NCBI RefSeq assembly: GCF_003343245.1
Contig: NZ_CP024901.1
Location: 1,674,001 to 1,738,000, forward strand
Direction: 5' to 3'
Source of the DNA: Photorhabdus laumondii subsp. laumondii
Lineage (GTDB): Bacteria; Pseudomonadota; Gammaproteobacteria; Enterobacterales; Enterobacteriaceae
Length of the DNA stretch: 64,000 nt
Shown piece by piece: positions 41,068 to 51,557 of the stretch; the stretch's first letter is position 1; the number at the start of each line of letters is the position of its first letter. The position numbers were made by a program, and so were the translations under genes. A model generated the notes under the pieces. That model made no database searches. It was not told the DNA's origin and saw only the letters and a program-made list of their open reading frames with translations.

Positions 41068-42834
41068 ATGAAACTGCCAGTAAGAGAGTTTGATGCAGTC
41101 GTTATTGGTGCAGGTGGCGCTGGCATGCGCGCTGCGCTACAAATTTCACAAATGGGATTATCCTGTGCTTTGATTTCCAAAGTATTCCCAACCCGTTCTC
41201 ATACTGTATCTGCGCAGGGGGGGATCACCGTTGCGTTGGGTAACTCCCATGACGATAACTGGGAATGGCACATGTATGACACGGTGAAAGGCTCCGACTA
41301 TATCGGTGATCAGGATGCGATTGAGTACATGTGTAAGACCGGGCCCGAGGCCATTCTGGAACTGGAACACATGGGGTTGCCATTTTCGCGTTTGGATGAC
41401 GGTCGTATTTATCAACGTCCATTCGGTGGCCAGTCAAAAAACTTTGGTGGTGAACAGGCTGCACGTACCGCTGCGGCGGCAGACCGTACCGGTCATGCCC
41501 TGTTGCATACGCTGTATCAGCAGAACTTAAAAAATCACACCACTATTTTTTCTGAATGGTATTCGTTGGATCTGGTTAAAAATCAGGATGGCACTATTGT
41601 TGGTTGTACTGCGATCTCTATTGAAACCGGTGAAGTGGTTTATTTCAAAGCGAAGGCAACGATTCTGGCAACGGGTGGTGCCGGTCGTATTTATCAATCA
41701 ACCACTAACGCCCACATTAACACCGGTGATGGTGTAGGTATGGCGCTGCGTGCGGGTGTACCTGTACAGGATATGGAAATGTGGCAATTCCACCCAACCG
41801 GTATTGCCGGAGCAGGTGTTCTGGTAACAGAAGGCTGCCGTGGTGAAGGTGGTTATTTGCTGAATAAAGATGGCGAGCGCTTTATGGAGCGTTACGCGCC
41901 AAATGCTAAAGATCTGGCTGGTCGTGATGTCGTGGCACGTTCCATTATGATCGAAATCCGCGAAGGCCGTGGTTGTGAAGGTCCTTGGGGTCCTCATGCC
42001 AAGCTGAAATTGGATCATTTGGGCAAAGAGGTGCTGGAATCTCGTCTGCCGGGCATTCTTGAGTTATCCCGTACTTTCGCCCACGTTGACCCAGTAAAAG
42101 AACCTATCCCGGTTATTCCAACTTGCCACTATATGATGGGAGGAATCCCAACTAAAGTGACCGGTCAGGCTCTGATGGTTAACGAAAACGGTGAAGATGT
42201 GGTTATTCCGGGTCTGTTTGCTGTCGGTGAAATTGCCTGTGTATCGGTTCATGGCGCAAACCGTTTGGGGGGGAACTCGCTGTTGGACTTAGTGGTGTTT
42301 GGCCGTTCTGCCGGTTTGCACCTGAAAGAATCGTTGATGGAACAAGGGACTAGCCGCGAAGCCAGCGAATCGGATATTGAAATATCTTTGCAACGTCTGA
42401 ACCGTTGGAATAGTACCCGTACGGGTGAAGATCCGGTTAAAATTCGTAAAGATTTGCAAGCGTGTATGCAGAACAACTTCTCGGTATTCCGTGAAGGTGA
42501 TGCAATGGCGAAAGGGCTGGAGGAACTTAAAGTTATCCGTGAACGCTTGAAGAGTGCGCGTCTGGATGATACTTCCTCAGAGTTCAATACTCAGAGAATT
42601 GAGTGTCTGGAGCTTGATAACCTGATGGAGACGGCATTTTCTACGGCTGCTGCTGCTAATTTCCGTACTGAAAGCCGTGGTGCTCACAGCCGTTTCGACT
42701 ATCCGGACCGTGATGATGCGAACTGGTTATGTCATACCCTCTATCTACCGCAAACTGAGACCATGACTCGTCGTGATGTCAACATGCAGCCAAAGCTGCG
42801 TGAAGCATTCCCGCCGAAAGCGCGTACTTACTAA
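41068..42834 (+). CDS. sdhA: Succinate dehydrogenase flavoprotein subunit
   Basis: 588 aa. The FAD loop [14 protein letters not shown] is at residues 11-24. Covalent FAD attaches to His45 in [10 protein letters not shown]. The active-site region [21 protein letters not shown] and the [13 protein letters not shown] segment are intact. Oxidises succinate to fumarate in complex II. Confidence 0.98.
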   Translation: MKLPVREFDAVVIGAGGAGMRAALQISQMGLSCALISKVFPTRSHTVSAQGGITVALGNSHDDNWEWHMYDTVKGSDYIGDQDAIEYMCKTGPEAILELEHMGLPFSRLDDGRIYQRPFGGQSKNFGGEQAARTAAAADRTGHALLHTLYQQNLKNHTTIFSEWYSLDLVKNQDGTIVGCTAISIETGEVVYFKAKATILATGGAGRIYQSTTNAHINTGDGVGMALRAGVPVQDMEMWQFHPTGIAGAGVLVTEGCRGEGGYLLNKDGERFMERYAPNAKDLAGRDVVARSIMIEIREGRGCEGPWGPHAKLKLDHLGKEVLESRLPGILELSRTFAHVDPVKEPIPVIPTCHYMMGGIPTKVTGQALMVNENGEDVVIPGLFAVGEIACVSVHGANRLGGNSLLDLVVFGRSAGLHLKESLMEQGTSREASESDIEISLQRLNRWNSTRTGEDPVKIRKDLQACMQNNFSVFREGDAMAKGLEELKVIRERLKSARLDDTSSEFNTQRIECLELDNLMETAFSTAAAANFRTESRGAHSRFDYPDRDDANWLCHTLYLPQTETMTRRDVNMQPKLREAFPPKARTY

Positions 42835-42870
42835 TGAGTTGCTGGTAATCCAGTTGCGGAGGAATAGATT

Positions 42871-43587
42871 ATGAAACTTGAATTTTCGATTTATCGTTAC
42901 AACCCGGATGTTGACAGCGCTCCTCATATGCAGGATTACACGCTGGAAGCAGAAGAAGGGCGTGACATGATGTTGCTGGATGCGTTAATCCAGCTTAAAG
43001 AACAGGACCCAACACTCTCTTTCCGTCGTTCTTGCCGTGAAGGTGTTTGTGGTTCTGACGGCCTCAACATGAATGGTAAAAATGGTCTGGCTTGTATTAC
43101 GCCTGTTTCGGCTTTGCGGCGTGGTAGCAAGAAAATTGTTATCCGTCCGTTGCCAGGTTTGCCGGTTATTCGTGATTTGGTGGTCGATATGGGGCAATTC
43201 TATGCGCAATATGAGAAGATTCGCCCATATTTGCTGAATGACGGTAAAAACCCACCGGCACGTGAACATTTGCAGTCACCTGCGCAAAGGGAAAAACTCG
43301 ATGGTCTGTACGAGTGTATTCTGTGTGCTTGTTGTTCAACTTCCTGTCCGTCATTCTGGTGGAATCCTGATAAATTTATTGGGCCTGCGGGCTTACTGGC
43401 AGCATATCGCTTCCTGATTGACAGCCGTGATACTGAAACGGCTTCACGATTAGATAAGCTGAATGATGCTTTCAGTGTTTTCCGCTGCCATAGCATCATG
43501 AATTGTGTCAGTGTGTGCCCTAAGGGGTTGAATCCAACAAAAGCTATAGGCCATATTAAGTCTATGTTGCTAAAGCATAGTGCGTAA
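42871..43587 (+). CDS. sdhB: Succinate dehydrogenase iron-sulfur subunit
   Basis: 238 aa. The [2Fe-2S] cysteines are in CREGVCGSDGLNMNGKNGLAC (given as two adjoining parts). The [4Fe-4S] motif is CILCACCSTSCP and the [3Fe-4S] motif CHSIMNCVSVCPKG. Last gene of sdhCDAB; GGAG precedes the ATG. Confidence 0.98.
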   Translation: MKLEFSIYRYNPDVDSAPHMQDYTLEAEEGRDMMLLDALIQLKEQDPTLSFRRSCREGVCGSDGLNMNGKNGLACITPVSALRRGSKKIVIRPLPGLPVIRDLVVDMGQFYAQYEKIRPYLLNDGKNPPAREHLQSPAQREKLDGLYECILCACCSTSCPSFWWNPDKFIGPAGLLAAYRFLIDSRDTETASRLDKLNDAFSVFRCHSIMNCVSVCPKGLNPTKAIGHIKSMLLKHSA

Positions 43588-43594
43588 TAGGTCC

Positions 43595-43625
43595 TGCCCT
43601 CCGCGAGATTTTCTCCGTGGAGGGC
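43595..43625 (+). terminator. Hairpin after sdhB
   Basis: TGCCCTCC...GGAGGGCA stem around GCGAGATTTTCTCCGT, directly after the sdhB stop. No T-tract, so it may attenuate or protect the mRNA rather than terminate. Confidence 0.5.
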
Positions 43626-43682
43626 ACAAAGAATTGAAGAGTATGAGTTGCCAACTGCTAATGATGACAAAAGCTTGAAGTG

Positions 43683-43723
43683 AGGAACCTTTAAAAACGG
43701 TTAGGCGGTTTTTAAAGGTTCCT
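43683..43723 (+). repeat. 16-bp perfect inverted repeat in the sdhB-sucA spacer
   Basis: AGGAACCTTTAAAAAC at 43683-43698 and its exact complement at 43708-43723, 9-nt loop. It lies within the 266-bp spacer before sucA; role unknown. Confidence 0.7.
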
Positions 43724-43853
43724 TGAAGGGTTCCTAAACCCAAAAGAGAACATGCATAAAGCACGTCCAAATGAACCTTTTATCGATACCGTATTTAAGC
43801 GGTAATAGTTAACCACGGCGAAAACTAAAGCTTTTAAAGCTTAAGGGATCACA

Positions 43854-46661
43854 ATGCAGAACGGCGCAATGAAGGACTGGCTGGATTCAAGCTTCCTGGC
43901 TGGTTCAAACCAGTCTTACGTAGAGCAGATCTATGAAGACTATATAACCGATCCAAACTCCGTTGATGCAAGTTGGAGAGAGATTTTCCAACAATTGCCG
44001 AATGCGGGACTCAGCGGTGAACAACTCCACTCGCAGACGCGTGATTACTTCCGCCGTCTTGCGAAAGATACTACGCGTTATCATTCCTCTGTCAGCGATC
44101 CAGCGATGGATGCAAAACAAGTTAAAGTTTTGCAGCTCATCAACGCATTTCGCTTCCGCGGTCATCAAAATGCGAACCTTGACCCGTTGGGATTATGGAA
44201 ACAGGATAGTGTTCCTGATTTAGATCCGGCTTTCCATAATCTGACGGAAGCGGATTTTGCAGAAACATTTAACGTAGGTTCTTTTGCGATCGGCAAAGAG
44301 ACGATGAAATTGGCTGATTTGTATGAAGCACTGAAACGCACTTATTGCGGTTCTATTGGTGCTGAATACATGCATATCACCAATACGGAAGAAAAACGTT
44401 GGATTCAGCAGCGTCTGGAGTCTGTCACTGTCAGCTCTCAGTTTAGCGTAGAGGAAAAACATCGTTTTCTGGCGGAACTGACGGCAGCCGAAGGTTTGGA
44501 GCGTTATCTGGGAGCGAAGTTTCCGGGAGCGAAACGTTTCTCTCTTGAAGGGGGTGATGCGCTGATCCCCATGTTGAAGGATCTTATCCGCCATGCAGGT
44601 AAACATGACACACGAGAAGTTGTGCTGGGAATGGCTCACCGTGGTCGCCTCAACGTCTTGGTTAATATCTTAGGTAAAAAACCGGCTGATCTGTTTGATG
44701 AGTTTTCGGGTAAGCATAAAGAGCATCTCGGTACCGGTGACGTGAAATATCATCAAGGTTTCTCGTCTGATTTTGCCACTGAGGGGGCTAAGGTTCATTT
44801 GGCATTAGCATTTAACCCATCTCACCTTGAGATTGTTAGCCCTGTCGTTATTGGTTCAGTACGTGCCCGCCGTGACCGTCTGGATGAAGGTCGCAGTAAT
44901 ATGGTATTGCCAATCACTATCCACGGTGATGCTGCTGTTACCGGCCAAGGCGTGGTGCAGGAAACTCTGAACATGTCTCAAGCTCGTGGTTATGAAGTGG
45001 GTGGTACAATTCGTATCATCATCAATAACCAGATCGGTTTCACAACGTCTAACCCAAAAGATGCCCGTTCAACACAATACTGTACCGATATTATCAAAAT
45101 GGTACAGGCACCGATTTTCCACGTTAATGCAGACGATCCAGAAGCGGTGGCATTTGTTACCCGCCTAGCACTGGATTTCCGTAATACCTTCAAATGTGAT
45201 GTGATGATCGATTTGGTTTGCTACCGCCGTCATGGTCACAACGAAGCTGATGAGCCAAGTGCAACTCAGCCAATGATGTATCAGAAAATTAAGAAACACC
45301 CAACGCCACGTAAAATCTATGGTGACAAGCTGGTGGCTGAGAACTTGATATCAGTCGATGATGTGACCGAGATAGTTAACCTGTATCGTGATGCCCTTGA
45401 CCGTGGTGATTGTGTCGTTGATGAGTGGCGTTCAATGGGGCTGCACTCATTTACTTGGGAGCCTTATCTTAATCACGAATGGGATGAAGAATACCTACAT
45501 AAAGTTGATGTTAAACGTTTGCAGGATCTCGGTAGACGCATCAGTTCTGTCCCGGAAGAAGTGACAATGCACTCGCGTGTAGCGAAAATTTATAACGACC
45601 GTGCAGAGATGGCAAACGGCGATAAATTGTTCGACTGGGGTGCCGCGGAAACATTGACCTATGCAACTTTAGTGGATGAAGGGGTTCCGGTACGTTTGTC
45701 TGGTGAAGATGCCGGTCGTGGTACTTTCTTCCATCGTCATGCGGTTATCCATAATCAGGCTAACGGTTCTGTTTATGTTCCTCTGGCGAACGTTCATAAC
45801 GGTCAGGGAGCATTTAATGTTTGGGATTCTGTTCTGTCGGAAGAGGCGGTACTGGCGTTTGAGTATGGCTATGCAACAACAGAACCTCGCGCTCTGACAA
45901 TCTGGGAAGCACAGTTTGGTGATTTTGCCAATGGTGCACAGGTTGTTATTGACCAATTCATCAGCTCTGGTGAACAGAAATGGGGCCGTATGTGCGGTCT
46001 GGTAATGTTGCTACCGCATGGTTATGAAGGGCAGGGACCTGAACACTCTTCAGCCCGTTTGGAGCGTTATCTGCAACTGTGTGCAGAACAGAACATGCAG
46101 GTTTGTGTGCCGTCAACGCCGGCTCAGGTCTACCACATGCTTCGCCGTCAGGCTTTGCGCGGTATGCGCCGTCCGTTGATCGTTATGTCACCAAAATCAC
46201 TGTTGCGTCATCCATTAGCCGTTTCTAGCCTGGATGAGTTGGCTAACGGTAAATTCCAGACGGTTATTGGTGAAACTGATGCTCTGGATCCGAAAGGTAT
46301 TAAACGAGTGGTACTTTGCTCAGGTAAAGTCTATTACGACCTGTTGGAGCAACGCCGTAAAAATGAACAAACTGATGTTGCTATCGTGCGTATTGAACAA
46401 CTATATCCATTCCCTCATCAAGATGTTCAGTCAACACTGGAACAGTATGCTCATGTACATGATTTTGTCTGGTGCCAGGAAGAGCCATTAAATCAGGGGG
46501 CCTGGTATTGCAGTCAGCACAACTTCCGTGAAGTGATCCCGTTCGGGGCTTCTTTACGTTATGCAGGTCGTCCTGCGTCTGCTTCCCCGGCAGTTGGATA
46601 TATGTCAGTTCACCAGCAACAACAACAAGAGCTGGTTAATGACGCACTGAACGTTGAATAA
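43854..46661 (+). CDS. sucA: 2-oxoglutarate dehydrogenase E1 component
   Basis: 935 aa thiamin-diphosphate enzyme that decarboxylates 2-oxoglutarate in the OGDH complex. The N-terminus [20 protein letters not shown] matches the family. Conserved segments include [26 protein letters not shown], the ThDP region with [10 protein letters not shown] and NNQIGFTTS, and [20 protein letters not shown] precedes the ATG. Full length. Confidence 0.98.
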   Translation: MQNGAMKDWLDSSFLAGSNQSYVEQIYEDYITDPNSVDASWREIFQQLPNAGLSGEQLHSQTRDYFRRLAKDTTRYHSSVSDPAMDAKQVKVLQLINAFRFRGHQNANLDPLGLWKQDSVPDLDPAFHNLTEADFAETFNVGSFAIGKETMKLADLYEALKRTYCGSIGAEYMHITNTEEKRWIQQRLESVTVSSQFSVEEKHRFLAELTAAEGLERYLGAKFPGAKRFSLEGGDALIPMLKDLIRHAGKHDTREVVLGMAHRGRLNVLVNILGKKPADLFDEFSGKHKEHLGTGDVKYHQGFSSDFATEGAKVHLALAFNPSHLEIVSPVVIGSVRARRDRLDEGRSNMVLPITIHGDAAVTGQGVVQETLNMSQARGYEVGGTIRIIINNQIGFTTSNPKDARSTQYCTDIIKMVQAPIFHVNADDPEAVAFVTRLALDFRNTFKCDVMIDLVCYRRHGHNEADEPSATQPMMYQKIKKHPTPRKIYGDKLVAENLISVDDVTEIVNLYRDALDRGDCVVDEWRSMGLHSFTWEPYLNHEWDEEYLHKVDVKRLQDLGRRISSVPEEVTMHSRVAKIYNDRAEMANGDKLFDWGAAETLTYATLVDEGVPVRLSGEDAGRGTFFHRHAVIHNQANGSVYVPLANVHNGQGAFNVWDSVLSEEAVLAFEYGYATTEPRALTIWEAQFGDFANGAQVVIDQFISSGEQKWGRMCGLVMLLPHGYEGQGPEHSSARLERYLQLCAEQNMQVCVPSTPAQVYHMLRRQALRGMRRPLIVMSPKSLLRHPLAVSSLDELANGKFQTVIGETDALDPKGIKRVVLCSGKVYYDLLEQRRKNEQTDVAIVRIEQLYPFPHQDVQSTLEQYAHVHDFVWCQEEPLNQGAWYCSQHNFREVIPFGASLRYAGRPASASPAVGYMSVHQQQQQELVNDALNVE

Positions 46662-46675
46662 ATAAAGGATATAAA

Positions 46676-47896
46676 ATGAGTAGCGTAGATATTCTGGTTC
46701 CGGATCTGCCTGAGTCTGTTGCTGATGCCACTGTGGCAGTCTGGCACAAAAAACAGGGTGACCGTGTTGAACGTGATGAAGTGCTGGTTGAAATCGAAAC
46801 AGATAAAGTTGTGCTGGAAGTGCCGGCCAGTGAGGCGGGTGTTTTAGAAGCCATTTTAGAAGAGAAAGATGCCACCGTTCTGTCCCGTCAGCTTCTTGGT
46901 CGTATCCGCTTGGGCGATAGCACCGGCAAGCCGGCAGAAATAAAAGAAAAAACAGAAGCAACTTTGGCGAAACGCCAGACGGCGGGTTTAGACGAAGAGA
47001 GCAATGATGCACTCAGCCCGGCGGTCCGCCGTTTGATTGCAGAGCATGATCTTGATGCCAAAGCGATTAAAGGCAGTGGGGTTGGTGGACGCATCGTCCG
47101 TGAAGACGTGGAAAAATACATGGCTGATAACGAAAAAGTGGCTAGCAAGCCAGCAGAATCCTCTGCTGCTTCTGCCCAGGGTTCTCTGTTGCCACACCGC
47201 AGTGAAAAGCGTGTGCCAATGACTCGCCTGCGTAAGCGTGTGGCTGAACGTCTGCTGGAAGCGAAAAACAACACCGCGATGTTGACAACATTTAATGAAG
47301 TTAACATGAAGCCAATCCAAGAAATGCGTAAACAGTACGGCGAGGCGTTTGAAAAACGCCACGGTGTGCGTCTGGGCTTTATGTCTTTCTATGTGAAAGC
47401 CGTGGTTGAAGCACTGAAACGCTATCCAGAAGTGAATGCTTCTATTGATGGCACTGATGTGGTTTACCACAACTATTTCGATATCAGTATTGCGGTATCG
47501 ACACCACGTGGTCTGGTAACGCCAGTACTGCGTGATGCGGATGCGTTGAGCATGGCTGATCTCGAAAAACGCATTAAAGAGCTGGCTATCAAAGGCCGCG
47601 ACGGCAAATTGACCGTTGAAGAGCTAACGGGTGGTAACTTTACCATTACCAATGGCGGTGTATTCGGCTCCTTAATGTCTACACCAATCATTAACCCACC
47701 ACAGAGTGCGATTCTTGGCATGCATGCTATAAAAGATCGGCCAATGGCGGTTAATGGTCAGGTGGAGATCCTTCCAATGATGTACCTGGCATTGTCTTAT
47801 GACCACCGTCTGATTGACGGGCGTGAGTCTGTAGGCTTCTTGGTGACCATCAAAGAAATGCTGGAAGATCCTGCACGTTTGCTGCTGGACGTATAG
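46676..47896 (+). CDS. sucB: Dihydrolipoyllysine succinyltransferase (E2 of OGDH)
   Basis: 406 aa. The lipoyl domain has the modified Lys44 in [11 protein letters not shown]. The E1/E3-binding domain is near residues 105-140 ([15 protein letters not shown]). The catalytic domain ends with [12 protein letters not shown], carrying the active-site His and Asp. Adjacent to sucA (14 bp). Confidence 0.98.
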   Translation: MSSVDILVPDLPESVADATVAVWHKKQGDRVERDEVLVEIETDKVVLEVPASEAGVLEAILEEKDATVLSRQLLGRIRLGDSTGKPAEIKEKTEATLAKRQTAGLDEESNDALSPAVRRLIAEHDLDAKAIKGSGVGGRIVREDVEKYMADNEKVASKPAESSAASAQGSLLPHRSEKRVPMTRLRKRVAERLLEAKNNTAMLTTFNEVNMKPIQEMRKQYGEAFEKRHGVRLGFMSFYVKAVVEALKRYPEVNASIDGTDVVYHNYFDISIAVSTPRGLVTPVLRDADALSMADLEKRIKELAIKGRDGKLTVEELTGGNFTITNGGVFGSLMSTPIINPPQSAILGMHAIKDRPMAVNGQVEILPMMYLALSYDHRLIDGRESVGFLVTIKEMLEDPARLLLDV

Positions 47897-47907
47897 CAAC
47901 ATAATCA

Positions 47908-47982
47908 GGGCAGATACGCGCTAATATCTGCCCAGTCTGAAGTAAACAAATGTATATGAACAGCCAATCTTTAGAGATTGGC
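47908..47982 (+). promoter_or_regulatory. Two hairpins in the sucB-sucC spacer
   Basis: GGGCAGATA / TATCTGCCC (47908-47933) and GCCAATCT / AGATTGGC (47963-47982) lie in a 166-bp gap before sucC. They could modulate the relative expression of the OGDH and succinyl-CoA synthetase halves. Confidence 0.5.
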
Positions 47983-48062
47983 TATATCCAGAGCAACAAA
48001 AAAATCAGAGAGCAACTTACCCATTTTTTGCTCTTCTCAGACTTAATTATGGATAGAACATC

Positions 48063-49229
48063 ATGAATTTACACGAGTATCAGGCAAAACAGCTTTTTGC
48101 ACGGTATGGTTTACCCGCTCCGGCTGGTTATGCCTGCACGACACCGCGTGAAGCAGAAGAAGCTGCATCTAAAATCGGCTCTGGCCCTTGGGTGGTGAAG
48201 TGCCAGGTTCATGCTGGCGGTCGCGGTAAAGCGGGCGGCGTGAAAGTAGTTAACAGTAAAGAAGAAATTCGCGCTTTCGCAGAGCAGTGGCTAGGCAAAC
48301 GTTTGGTCACTTACCAAACAGATGCGCAAGGGCAGCCTGTTCGTCAGATTTTAGTGGAAGCGGCAACTGATATTGCGAAGGAGCTGTATCTTGGTGCTGT
48401 GGTTGATCGTGGTACACGTCGTGTAGTGTTCATGGCCTCTACTGAAGGTGGTGTTGAAATTGAAAAAGTTGCGGAAGAGACCCCGGAACTGATTCATAAA
48501 GCGATTATCGACCCGCTGATTGGTCCTATGTCTTATCAGGGGCGTGAACTGGCATTTAAATTGGGTTTAACCGGTAAACAAGTTAGCCAGTTCACTAAAA
48601 TTTTCTTAGGGTTGGCAAATCTATTCCTGGAGCGCGATCTGGCTCTGGTTGAAATTAACCCATTGGTTATTACGACTCAAGGTGATTTGATTTGTCTGGA
48701 TGGCAAATTGGGCGCTGATGGTAACGCACTGTTCCGTCAGGCTGAATTGCGTGAAATGCATGACCCATCTCAGGAAGATCCTCGTGAAGCTCAGGCGGCA
48801 CAGTGGGAGCTGAACTATGTTGCGCTGGATGGCAATATTGGTTGCATGGTAAACGGTGCGGGCTTGGCAATGGGGACGATGGATATCGTTAAATTGCATG
48901 GCGGGGCGCCAGCTAACTTCCTTGATGTCGGTGGTGGTGCAACCAAAGAGCGTGTTACAGAAGCGTTTAAGATCATCCTGTCAGATGAAAACGTGAAAGC
49001 GGTATTGGTTAATATCTTTGGTGGTATTGTTCGTTGTGACCTGATTGCTGACGGTATTATTGGTGCGGTGGAAGAAGTCGGGGTTCACGTACCGGTTGTT
49101 GTTCGTTTGGAAGGGAACAATGCTGAGCTGGGAGCGAAAAAACTGGCTGATAGTGGCTTGAATATCATTGCTGCAACCAGCCTGACGGACGCAGCTAAGC
49201 AAGCAGTAGCCGCAGTGGAGGCAAAATAA
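48063..49229 (+). CDS. sucC: Succinyl-CoA synthetase beta subunit
   Basis: 388 aa ATP-grasp subunit, same length as E. coli SucC. The N-terminus [20 protein letters not shown], the glycine-rich [12 protein letters not shown] loop, and the C-terminal [14 protein letters not shown] segment with the succinate site are present. Works with SucD to make succinate plus ATP. Confidence 0.98.
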   Translation: MNLHEYQAKQLFARYGLPAPAGYACTTPREAEEAASKIGSGPWVVKCQVHAGGRGKAGGVKVVNSKEEIRAFAEQWLGKRLVTYQTDAQGQPVRQILVEAATDIAKELYLGAVVDRGTRRVVFMASTEGGVEIEKVAEETPELIHKAIIDPLIGPMSYQGRELAFKLGLTGKQVSQFTKIFLGLANLFLERDLALVEINPLVITTQGDLICLDGKLGADGNALFRQAELREMHDPSQEDPREAQAAQWELNYVALDGNIGCMVNGAGLAMGTMDIVKLHGGAPANFLDVGGGATKERVTEAFKIILSDENVKAVLVNIFGGIVRCDLIADGIIGAVEEVGVHVPVVVRLEGNNAELGAKKLADSGLNIIAATSLTDAAKQAVAAVEAK

Positions 49230-49231
49230 TA

Positions 49232-50107
49232 ATGTCTATTTTAATCGATAAAAACACCAAAGTTATCTGTCAGGGTTTCACTGGCAGCCAAGGTACTTTC
49301 CATTCAGAACAAGCGATTGCTTATGGTACCCAAATGGTTGGTGGGGTAACGCCGGGTAAAGGTGGTACTGAACATCTAGGATTACCTGTTTTCAATACTG
49401 TTCGTGAAGCGGTAGAAGCAACCGGGGCAACGGCTTCTGTTATCTATGTTCCTGCGCCATTCTGTAAAGATTCCATTCTGGAAGCGATCGACGCAGGTAT
49501 CAAACTGATCATCACGATTACTGAAGGTATCCCAACGCTGGATATGCTGGCGGTTAAAGTAAAACTGGATGAAGCGGGTGTGCGTATGATCGGCCCTAAC
49601 TGCCCGGGAGTCATTACGCCAGATGAATGTAAGATCGGTATTATGCCGGGACACATTCATCGAGCAGGTAAAGTTGGTATCGTTTCCCGCTCAGGAACAT
49701 TGACTTATGAAGCGGTAAAGCAGACCACTGATGCCGGTTTAGGACAATCTACTTGTGTTGGTATCGGTGGTGACCCTATCCCCGGTTCTAACTTCATTGA
49801 TATCCTGAAATTGTTCCAACAAGATCCGCAAACAGAAGCCATTGTAATGATTGGTGAAATTGGTGGTACTGCGGAAGAAGAAGCGGCAGCTTATATTAAA
49901 CAGCACGTTACTAAGCCGGTTGTTGCCTACATCGCGGGTGTGACTGCACCAAAAGGTAAGCGTATGGGCCATGCTGGTGCGATTATTGCGGGTGGTAAAG
50001 GAACCGCAGATGAAAAATTTGCTGCTCTGGAAGCGGCTGGCGTGAAGACGGTTCGCAGTCTGGCAGACATCGGTGATGCGGTGAAAGATTTACTTGCTGG
50101 CAAGTGA
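49232..50107 (+). CDS. sucD: Succinyl-CoA synthetase alpha subunit
   Basis: 291 aa. The CoA-binding Rossmann domain starts with [18 protein letters not shown]. The phosphorylated histidine is in [15 protein letters not shown] (about residue 247). Two bp after sucC. Last gene of the TCA operon. Confidence 0.98.
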   Translation: MSILIDKNTKVICQGFTGSQGTFHSEQAIAYGTQMVGGVTPGKGGTEHLGLPVFNTVREAVEATGATASVIYVPAPFCKDSILEAIDAGIKLIITITEGIPTLDMLAVKVKLDEAGVRMIGPNCPGVITPDECKIGIMPGHIHRAGKVGIVSRSGTLTYEAVKQTTDAGLGQSTCVGIGGDPIPGSNFIDILKLFQQDPQTEAIVMIGEIGGTAEEEAAAYIKQHVTKPVVAYIAGVTAPKGKRMGHAGAIIAGGKGTADEKFAALEAAGVKTVRSLADIGDAVKDLLAGK

Positions 50108-50131
50108 TAACTAATAAGAAATTCTTATCTA

Positions 50132-50155
50132 TGAGGCCGCTGTAAAGTGGCCTCA
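50132..50155 (+). terminator. Hairpin after sucD
   Basis: TGAGGCC / GGCCTCA stem with GCTGTAAAGT loop, 25 bp past the stop. Probable 3' end of the operon mRNA; there is no good T-tract. In E. coli the sucD 3' UTR gives rise to the sRNA SdhX; I cannot establish an equivalent here. Confidence 0.5.
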
Positions 50156-50220
50156 GATCGTTAAAAAAGCTGGTTAAAAATAGTTTTTCAACATCGAAAA
50201 TTTCAAATTCCATCTTTGTC

Positions 50221-50476
50221 AATACGACGTTACGCTTGCTGGCTGTGCGAAAAGCAGCAAAGAAGGATAGGAAACAACAGTTTACTCACCTTTTTCATCA
50301 CATCAGTGAAGAACTGTTATGTCAGATTTTTCAGCAACTTAAACGTCAATCTGCACCGGGCTGCGAGGGTATCACATGGGAAAACTAGGCAGAAAATCTG
50401 CAAAATAACCTCCATGCGCTCCACGGCAGACTTCATCGTGGGCAATACAGCCCCCTCCCAGCAAAACACTAATCCC
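50221..50476 (+). pseudogene. Group II intron reverse transcriptase remnant
   Basis: In the frame through 50236 the translation reads LAVRKAAKKDRKQQFTHLFH, then QQLKRQSAPGCEGITWEN, stop, AENLQNNLHALHGRLHRGQY. The APGxxGITW and LHxRLHRGxY segments are the start of the reverse-transcriptase domain of group II intron maturases. Only about 80 residues remain, with in-frame stops, so it is a decayed fragment. It lies exactly at the junction between backbone (sucD) and the accessory operon. Confidence 0.75.
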
Positions 50477-50750
50477 CGTTTTTTTATCATCGCCATCCCG
50501 AGTGCAAAACATCAGGCCAGCGTGAAGAAAGCCACTACAAAAGTCAGCGTTTAATTGATTTTCTGAAAATATAGAAAAATAAATGCGATTTTAGCGACAA
50601 CTAACTTGAAAAACAGCGGCGTAAAAATAGGAAGAGAGAGAAAAAGCGGAAACAGGCAATCACAATCACCGAAATACGCATTAAGTTATTTAACTGTATG
50701 TTTTTTGTTGTTTTTGTTTTTTTTATGTTGTGATTTATCACTGTTTTATA

Positions 50751-50792
50751 TACATTGACGCCCGTTCGAATTATTAATTCACTACATTGACG
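50751..50792 (+). promoter_or_regulatory. Direct repeat upstream of the second accessory operon
   Basis: TACATTGACG occurs at 50751-50760 and 50783-50792, 32 bp apart (three helical turns), 60-100 bp before the first gene. Either copy contains TTGACG, a possible -35 element. Candidate promoter/regulator site. Confidence 0.45.
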
Positions 50793-50850
50793 GCTGATAT
50801 TTTGCAAATAAAAGGCTGGCTTTGATCCGTTTTTGTGAAGGAGAAAGAAC

Positions 50851-51552
50851 GTGATAGGAAATAGGGATTATTCAACAAGTGTACTGTCTGGTGAAGGGGA
50901 TAGCGATTATGAGAAGTATATGCGCATTCCCACGCTGCTCAATTTGCAAGTAACGCCAGAAAAGATGCTCCACCGTGATGAATTATTGTTTCAGGTGGTT
51001 CATCAATCTACTGAGCTTTGGCTGAAACTGAGCAATAATGAGTTGGCTGAAGCGATAAAAAAGCTATCCAAGAAAGACTTTGTTGCTGCAACCGAGTTGA
51101 TTAAGCGGTCCAGCTATCCTATTGAGTTAATTACTAAGCAACTCGAAATGTTCAAATACATGACTCCGTATGACTTTCAGAAAGTAAGACCTGCATTAGG
51201 CAACGGCTCAGGCTTCGAATCTCCAGGCTGGAGGCGGTTGCAATCAGTTGGGCGGGAACTCCATCAAACTTTTATTCGTATTGTTAAGTCTATGAGTATC
51301 GACCTGATGGGCGTTTATACCGAGGAAGACAAGTCGCCGCTTTATTTCCTAATGGAAGAAATGGTGAGCTGGGATGAAATGGTCAGTTTATGGCGCAGCA
51401 GACATTATAAAATCGCAGTACGTACTATCGGACTTAACACGATAGGTACCAAGGGAACTCCGATTGAAAAACTGACGGTGCTGATGAATAAGCAATTCTT
51501 TCCAGAACTGTGGGAATTGCGTACCGAAATGACTAATACCAACAGTTACTAG
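50851..51552 (+). CDS. Tryptophan 2,3-dioxygenase (short form)
   Basis: 233 aa haem dioxygenase that would open the indole ring of tryptophan (or an analogue) to N-formylkynurenine. Key residues are kept: His51 in VVHQSTELWLK, Arg113 and Ser120 in KVRPALGNGSGFES, and the haem-ligand His185 in RHYKIAVRTIG. The usual GTGG loop is altered to GTKGTP, and the protein is shorter than typical bacterial enzymes (about 280 aa). First gene of a rightward operon; AAGGAG lies upstream of the GTG/ATG start. Confidence 0.85.
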   Translation: MIGNRDYSTSVLSGEGDSDYEKYMRIPTLLNLQVTPEKMLHRDELLFQVVHQSTELWLKLSNNELAEAIKKLSKKDFVAATELIKRSSYPIELITKQLEMFKYMTPYDFQKVRPALGNGSGFESPGWRRLQSVGRELHQTFIRIVKSMSIDLMGVYTEEDKSPLYFLMEEMVSWDEMVSLWRSRHYKIAVRTIGLNTIGTKGTPIEKLTVLMNKQFFPELWELRTEMTNTNSY

Positions 51553-51557
51553 TCGCT

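Noticed and set aside
50500..50560. Continuation of the reverse transcriptase or another transposase fragment
   Set aside because: Short translated stretches after 50476 did not give a convincing family match in any frame.
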